This document shows positions 7,141 through 11,817 of a DNA stretch of 11,817 nucleotides, one piece after another. Both the position numbers and the translations under genes were made by a program. Each line of letters begins with the position of its first letter. Position 1 is the first letter of the stretch. The notes under the pieces were generated by a model. That model worked only from the letters and a program-made list of their open reading frames with translations, searched no databases and was not told the DNA's origin. Origin of the DNA: Cyclostephanos tholiformis (taxonomy: Eukaryota > Bacillariophyta > Thalassiosirophyceae > Thalassiosirales > Thalassiosiraceae); contig JALLPB010003920.1 of assembly GCA_036939975.1 (NCBI GenBank), positions 1 through 11,817 on the forward strand, read 5' to 3'.

Positions 7141-8767
7141 TAGCACGGTCACGGCAGAGGAGGAAACTGCCGTGGTCAAAGCAGCAATCTTGGAGTCTGT
7201 AGATTCCGCTGGATGCTTGCCCGAGGACTTCTTTCCAGTACCAGGGGTCACACCTGGATTATTGAGCTGCCAGAGCCTAGCCTTCTTGGCAGGGGTAAAC
7301 TTGAGGTATTCTTCCTTGGAGTGGTGTCTCTTCTCAATATGAGTGCACTTGTCAATCTCAGATTGAGGGGGGAGGCCCTTCTTGTGGGCTTCCGGGTCGT
7401 CACCGTGTTTAGCTCCACCGCGCCCCTTGCCAGAGCTTGTGGACACAGCAGATACATGCAAGGTCGGGGTCAAACTCTTCTGGGCCCATTTGAAGGTCAT
7501 GTACGTGGTCATGATGAAGGCAAAGTCTTGAAACTTCCCATCCGCCTTTCCAACAATAATGGAAGAACCAACAGGCTCGAAGGTCGGGTCCTTGATGCCG
7601 CTTTGGAAATGGAGAATCTTGTCCCTCTCCTTGAGGGCTCGCACGCCATATTCCATCAAGGCAGCATGACAGTTATGCTGCTTGACATGAGCCGTGCAAT
7701 ACTTGTTGAACGTAATTTGCGCGGTCACCTGAGTAATTCAGGGTCTTCAGGGTGGTAAGTATGTTGCTTGCCATGAGGTCAACCTTGTCACCACCAAAAT
7801 AATGGGTGTCCAAGGTCCGCCAGGCCTGCCGGCCATTCTGGCTGGGCGTAAACTTCACGATGAGCTGCCATGCCGAGGTGGTGGAAAGCATCTTGTGGAG
7901 GATTGACCACACCTTGTGGTTGTTGCTCTTGAAGATTGGGTAGAAGGTTCTTTCAGTCTCGAGTTGCTCATCCATCCCAAAACGCCATGTGCCAGGGTGA
8001 AGGATCGGAGCACGTGCTATCATCTCCTGGTCATAGGACGGATAGACAGAACCTTCTTCGCCATAAGGCGGGTCCTCCTCCCAGTCAGGAGGTTCAAGTT
8101 GGTGCCTTATAACATAGGCAAGGGGAATCCCAGCACTCCCTCGAACGCGGGTCAGAATGGTCTTAATCTTGTCGAAGACTTTTGGCGCAGAGGCCATGTC
8201 AAGGGTCATCGGAGCATGGTCAGGCTCCTTTTCAAGTTCGAACCATGCATCAACAAGTTCTTTCTGCTCCCTAAAAGGAAGGAAGTCTTTTGTCTCTACC
8301 TCACTGAGGTAACGGATTGTTTCCCCTCTGTGATAGAAGGGTCGATTGGTTCTAATCTGGAACTTAACCCAGTAGATTACCAGTTTGAGTCGAACGACAG
8401 CAATCTCGGCAATTGACTCCTTGAGATCACGCCGGATCGCTGCTATGACTCGGTTGATGTCATCGTCTCTCATGTCTGAAAACTTCTTCCAGGACTTGAG
8501 GAGCTGATTCTGATAGAGGTTAGTAGCAACATCTCGGCTAAAGCCGAGTGTGCCCTCCATCCAGGAGATCATATTTGCCTCGGTGTCGCCCTGACAGGGA
8601 CCGGGCACACGCATGGCCCTGTCAGGTCGTGCCATGGTTGTCGTGCGTCTGGTCAAAGCATGTGGGTCAGATTGATTGCAGCCCCACAGTGTTTGGTGCA
8701 CTGGGTCAGCTCGTGACAGGGTTGGTACCGTAAGGTGAATCGTTGTCAGCGGTGGGGTCAACACCAT
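7141..8767 (-). pseudogene. Ty1/Copia-type Gag, frameshifted and 3'-truncated
   Basis: This is the remains of a retrotransposon Gag, the capsid-like protein that packages element RNA. The first frame (8767 down to about 7735) carries features I associate with stramenopile Copia Gag: GTLGFSRDVATNLY (about residues 72-85), GIPLAYVIR (213-221), YDQEMIARAPIL (245-256) and NGRQAWRTLDTHYFGG (311-326). The in-frame ATG at 8635 has an ACCATGG context and may be the real start; the sequence before it is unlike the rest. At about 7725-7735 the reading frame changes. Ignoring one base restores ...SGDRA-N-TFNKY..., continuing with HVKQHN, ERDKILHFQSGIK and HHSKEEYLKFTPAKKARL down to about 7141. The zinc knuckle, protease, integrase and reverse transcriptase that should follow are absent, because sequence of the opposite-strand gene begins there. 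Confidence 0.8.
8590..8626. repeat. 10-bp perfect inverted repeat near the Gag start
   Basis: CCTGACAGGG (8590-8599) and CCCTGTCAGG (8617-8626) are exact reverse complements around a 17-base loop. In Gag-sense RNA the hairpin would lie a few bases downstream of the candidate ATG at 8635. A packaging or translational role is possible in a live element, but chance or protein-coding constraint explains it equally well. Confidence 0.7.
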
Positions 8768-9328
8768 CGAGTTTGGTCAGGTCTGCGGCAATGTCAGTGC
8801 CGTTATGTGTGATCGGTCGACATGTCAATGCCATCGCGTCAGCTATGGGTCTGATAAACTGAAGAAATATGGCTACAGAAGTCGGGTAGACATAATGGCC
8901 ATGGCCGGGGAGGTCACTCAACAGAGCCCAACCCCTATTCGGTCAATGGTTAAGTATATGTTAAAGGTCTAAAGGTCGATGTTAATCAAATATTATGGCA
9001 ATGGTGGTGAGTAGCATGTTCATTCTGTGCATTATTTCATTCGCTCATCGCCAAGTCAAGGAATGGTGCGAAGGTCTCACTTTCTCCATACGATTTACAT
9101 ACGCATGCGAGAAAGGTGTCAAAATAAATCTGTAAAGCTTGGTTTTGTGTAATTTCATACGATCAATATATGAAGCTCTACATACAAGAGTTTCTGTGGA
9201 ATGCAGATGGTGTCTGTTCTCTTTCCGTGGAACACGGATGGTCATCCGGATCAAGTAGCTGGATTGAGACAGGTTTCTCGCCCGATTCTTTCCTAGCATA
9301 TACTCCAATGGCGGGAGCCAAGCAAGAG
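8768..9328. other. probable Copia leader / LTR remnant, no gene
   Basis: By position, upstream of Gag on the minus strand, this should hold the untranslated leader, primer-binding site and end of the 5' LTR of the Gag-bearing element. I could not identify a primer-binding site or LTR edge. Short open frames in the region (for example minus 8921-8706) are not supported as genes, although the last part of that frame could be displaced Gag N-terminus. Confidence 0.35.
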
Positions 9329-9469
9329 TATTCATCGTATCGTATGCCCATGGGCAAATTTTCTCAGTCCCCTCAAGATTGGTCTGTAATCCTGAGATTA
9401 AGGACAGCCTTGCTTGGTCATAGCAGGGATGTATTCATTGTATCGTACGCCCATGGGCGTATTTTCTCA
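9329..9469 (+). repeat. two direct 38-bp repeats, 103 bases apart
   Basis: The segments at 9329-9366 and 9432-9469 share TATTCAT.GTATCGTA, a GCCCATGGGC palindrome and ATTTTCTCA, with only a few differences. They could be enhancer-like repeats of an LTR or a small duplication. The central GCCCATGGGC makes each copy able to bind a dimeric factor. Confidence 0.85.
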
Positions 9470-9786
9470 AATGGCCCCAATTCCACCAAGCTTCTTTGCC
9501 GTCACCATCATCGGAACAAATTTATGTGCTTGCCACCAAAATGCTGGTATAAAAATTACGTATTCCTACGTAGGTATGCAACCACAACCTCACAACCCCA
9601 TTTTTTTATTTTTTTATGTGCTACAATGAAGCTGATGGGCTGTGCACCGACATCAATATCATCGCGGCAAATGAAGATCTACTTGACCCCTGTTTGGCTA
9701 GGTTCCGCATCACTCTTGTCTACAGAAGTCTCCACTGGAAGCCGCCGCCCCGACCATTTCCCATGCCGCTGCGGCTCATCGTCCGC
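9470..9786. other. non-coding spacer
   Basis: No gene is supported. It contains a TACGTA/CTACGTAG palindromic patch (about 9558-9573) and a T-rich run (9601-9616). A longer minus-strand frame that crosses it (10098-9679) resembles no known family. Confidence 0.35.
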
Positions 9787-9822
9787 ATTACCATTTGGTA
9801 ATGCTATTACCATTTGGTAATG
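9787..9822. repeat. duplicated palindrome ATTACCATTTGGTAAT
   Basis: Two identical 17-base copies (9787-9803 and 9806-9822) lie 19 bases apart start to start. Each contains 7-base inverted arms ATTACCA / TGGTAAT around TT. The arrangement resembles a paired operator or a short tandem duplication. Confidence 0.85.
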
Positions 9823-9853
9823 GGGGTTAGAAAATCCATGTTGTTTCATTTCT

Positions 9854-9922
9854 CTCTTCAAGCAAACAAGATTGGCCAAAGTATGAATAAGAGTATTAGT
9901 ATGAGGCTTACCCCAACCACAC
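9854..9922 (-). repeat. diverged direct repeat, copy B (possible LTR remnant)
   Basis: This segment matches 11069-11145 in the same orientation with several small gaps. Shared blocks are CTCTTCAAGC, GATTGGCC, GAATAA, TATTAGTA and GGCTTACCCCAAC. The pair lies between minus-strand Copia pol (right) and Gag (left) remnants, which is where LTRs would sit, so LTR origin is plausible. Edges with TG...CA could not be fixed. Strand follows the presumed element orientation. Confidence 0.5.
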
Positions 9923-10344
9923 TGTTTTGTTTGATGACACTGTTGAGAGGTTATCTCTAGGGCTATGATAGCCAAGCTTACGGCTGACTGTGAAGGCCAG
10001 ACAATGTAACTGTGGGAGTGGCCGGCGGCGGTGCACCTTGTGCACAACCACTGATAATCCAACAGAACATAGATAACTTGTCTTGTGCCTTTGCACATGA
10101 GATCCCCCTCATTGACTTAATTGTCTTCGTTGGTTTTAGTTAATTACTATTATAATGTCTATGTTGACATTTGCAGTTGATTGTTGCATCTATGCTTGAT
10201 GTGCACACGGCCTGTTTGTTGACTTCAAGTCATTGTCATATTTGTTGCAAAGTAAGCCTCGTCGTTGCTTTCATGTGGCATGACATGTAGTGCACTCACA
10301 TCACAGGGCATCCTCATTGATAATTGTCATCTGTTGTTGCCGCT
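9923..10344. other. non-coding spacer
   Basis: No gene is supported. GGTGCACCTTGTGCAC (10031-10046) contains two GTGCAC palindromes. The remainder shows nothing I can assign. Confidence 0.35.
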
Positions 10345-10532
10345 GTTGTTGTTGCCATTGCCATCGTGCAAAGCAATATGATAAGTCATCAACATTGCGC
10401 CAGGGTATGATATGGTACGTTGTTGTTCATTGTTGCCATCGTGTGATGCGATATTAAACAAATGGGGGGCTTGTTGACAGCAAATGTTGTTGTCATTGCC
10501 ATCGTGCAACACGATAACATGCAATATGATAA
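10345..10532 (+). repeat. degenerate TTGCCATTGCCATCGTG repeats
   Basis: Three clear copies of a loose motif begin around 10345, 10420 and 10485. Each combines GTTGTTG, CCATCGTG and then a GCAATATGATAA-like tail (the middle copy reads GCGATATTAAA). Weaker echoes (TTGCCATTG, CGCCATTGC) follow at about 10667 and 10705. The local composition is rich in TTG and CAT, so some of the similarity may be low-complexity drift. Confidence 0.55.
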
Positions 10533-10955
10533 TATGGCGTGCTTGCATGCTATGTCTCATTGTTCACTGTTGCTTCCATGCAAGACTGATATGAAATGAA
10601 CAGAAGTGAATTGTTAACAACACATTGTTATGCGATGCTCATTGTTGTCAAAACTAGTCACTGTAATTGCCATTGAGCAAAGAAGATCGTTATTGTTTTA
10701 TCGCCATTGCATCCAGTTGATTGTTTTTTTTTGCCATTATGATGGCTCACAATATATAAATTACTCGTGCACCTGCGCATGAGTGGCTAGCTGTTGACAC
10801 ATGTAGTTGTCTCAGTATTATTCTTGTCATTGTATGAGTGTAAGTGATGAGAATTAATTTGGTGTATTATGGGAGGCAAGAAAAAATCACCGAGAGAAAG
10901 ACCTTCACATAGGCAGCATTATTAATTTTTTACCAAGAGCTCTTAAGCCAGAGAA
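10533..10955. other. non-coding spacer
   Basis: AT-rich and low-complexity sequence with no supported gene. It includes the weak repeat echoes near 10667 and 10705 and an eight-T run (10725-10732). Confidence 0.4.
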
Positions 10956-10983
10956 GGGATTATCCAACATAATGATTTTCACA

Positions 10984-11048
10984 TAGGAACCTTACATTTA
11001 AAAGGAAAAGTGAAGAATTGAATGTAGGAACCTTACATTTTAAAGGAA
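10984..11048 (+). repeat. 24-base direct repeats, 41 bases apart
   Basis: TAGGAACCTTACATTT followed by an A/T-shifted AAAGGAA occurs at 10984-11007 and 11025-11048, differing only in the A/T run. It lies inside the segment bounded by the 13-bp inverted repeats and could reflect a recent local duplication. Confidence 0.85.
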
Positions 11049-11068
11049 GTCTTTGTGCTTTTATGCCA

Positions 11069-11145
11069 CTCTTCAAGCCAAGCAAGCACGATTGGCCCAA
11101 GAAAGAATAAATAAAATATTAGTACAAGGCTTACCCCAACAACAC
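11069..11145 (-). repeat. diverged direct repeat, copy A (possible LTR remnant)
   Basis: This is the partner of 9854-9922, about 1.2 kb to the right, with the shared block GGCTTACCCCAAC at its right end. A third short echo, TCTTCAAACAAGCAAGATTG, lies at 11195-11214. By position, just downstream of the pol stop on the minus strand, it could belong to the 3' LTR of the element whose pol tail enters from the right edge. Confidence 0.5.
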
Positions 11146-11238
11146 AAAAAAATAATTATGATGTGTGTGAGGAACGTGCCTCAACACTCTTTCATCTTCA
11201 AACAAGCAAGATTGTGTTGATGCTAGTTGGATAATCCC

Positions 11239-11440
11239 ATCTTGTCCAACAGCCGGAATGACATTGTATTCCGAGATATTACTAAAGTTATGACTATTTT
11301 CTCTATTCAAATAGTGAGCATTTCATCGTCTGTCCTTTACTGTGCCAGAAAAGTGTATGGCCTCAAACCTTTTGTCTCTCCAAGTATGTGATTCCTTTGC
11401 ATGCGCCACGAGAAAAGAATGTTTTTTAGTAAGTTCGAAT
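11239..11440. other. probable Copia 3' untranslated region
   Basis: This is non-coding sequence just beyond the pol stop codon on the minus strand. I could not identify a clear polypurine tract or an LTR start within it. Confidence 0.35.
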
Positions 11441-11817
11441 TTAAATGGGAGACACACATTTCGGGCTGGGACTCCTTGATGGCTTCATTGTTGGATCCAT
11501 GCATGGTTTTACCTGTGCACTAACACACTCCCGCGATGAGACATCGGCTTCAGCTTGATGGTTCATCGATAAGTCTGACTGTCGTTTGGCATCGTCATCG
11601 GAATCATGAGGGCAATTCTGTAGGAATGCGCGCATGTCGCGGAACTTATGTCCTTGTAGTGGCTTGGTGACCACGTCAGCCCACATTGATTCCGTTGGAC
11701 AATATTTTAGATCGATTTCCACTTAGCCTTAATGTGTTTTGATCTTTTCGACACATTAACTTGTCCATTCTTTTCCATAGACAGAGCACTCATGTTGTCT
11801 TGGAATATTACGCATTC
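11441..11817 (-). pseudogene. Ty1/Copia Pol C-terminus (RNase H), partial and broken
   Basis: The minus strand from the window edge reads QDNMSALSMEKNG and SKRSKHIK, the end of the RNase H domain of Copia Pol, which removes the RNA strand during reverse transcription. The aspartate of QDN corresponds to a catalytic-site residue of the fold. The RYFF...D segment that normally follows is missing at about 11722-11735. The frame then changes and continues as EIDLKYCPTESMWADVV and TKPLQGHKFRDMRAF, the highly conserved Pol tail. A further 50 or so residues with low conservation lead to the stop at 11441. The upstream part (reverse transcriptase, integrase) lies outside the window. The deletion and frameshift make this copy non-functional. 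It is a different fragment from the Gag at 7141-8767, since it lies upstream of it on the same strand. Confidence 0.85.

Larger units (their letters stand above)
10956..11238. repeat. 283-bp segment bounded by 13-bp inverted repeats
   Basis: GGGATTATCCAAC at 10956-10968 is exactly inverted as GTTGGATAATCCC at 11226-11238. The segment between contains the 24-base direct repeats and copy A of the LTR-like repeat. It may be a small non-autonomous element, or inverted motifs within an LTR region. The immediate flanks show no clear target-site duplication. Confidence 0.5.

Noticed and set aside
7213..8416. Plus-strand frames opposite Gag (7213-7758 and 7916-8416)
   Set aside because: They are antisense shadows of the Gag pseudogene with no family resemblance.
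9679..10098. 139-codon minus-strand frame
   Set aside because: Covers LTR-like repeat copy B and the duplicated palindrome; no recognisable protein pattern.

Overview
This looks like a repeat-rich stretch of a eukaryotic nuclear genome. The evidence is one clear GT-AG intron, remnants of Ty1/Copia retrotransposons, a cut-and-paste DNA transposase, and long stretches of minisatellite and low-complexity DNA. There are no bacterial-style operons, rRNA genes or tRNA genes that I can recognise. The transposase and Gag types suggest a stramenopile microalga such as a diatom. That assignment is inference from protein style, not a database match.

Left part (1-2215): no convincing gene. It holds two runs of ten Gs, six copies of a 17-base motif (305-457), a 37-bp imperfect inverted repeat (748-845), and a C-rich minisatellite of about 13 units of 51 bp (931-1602). 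The right half of that array shows a 102-bp higher-order period. Open frames here follow from the 51-bp period (3 x 17) and are not taken as genes.

Central part (2216-7135): two divergent genes separated by 548 bp of AT-rich DNA with a perfect 26-bp palindrome. The leftward gene is an intact, intronless 935-residue DDE transposase of the CACTA/Plavaka (CMC) type. The rightward gene has two exons joined by a 79-bp intron. It encodes a 494-residue protein with an acidic N-terminus, a coiled coil, a middle region I do not recognise, and two 27-residue tandem repeats. The head-to-head arrangement suggests a two-gene mobile element in which this protein is the accessory factor, but I did not find a convincing pair of terminal inverted repeats.

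Right part (7136-11817): decayed Copia retrotransposon DNA, all on the minus strand. A Gag pseudogene (about 8767-7141) carries one frameshift and stops abruptly beside the stop codon of the accessory gene. The tail of a second pol gene (RNase H) enters from the right edge (11817-11441) with a deletion/frameshift. Between them lie diverged direct repeats that may be LTR remnants, plus several short direct and inverted repeats.

The most interesting items are the divergent transposase/accessory pair and the sharp chimeric junction at its right side, followed by the structured minisatellite.
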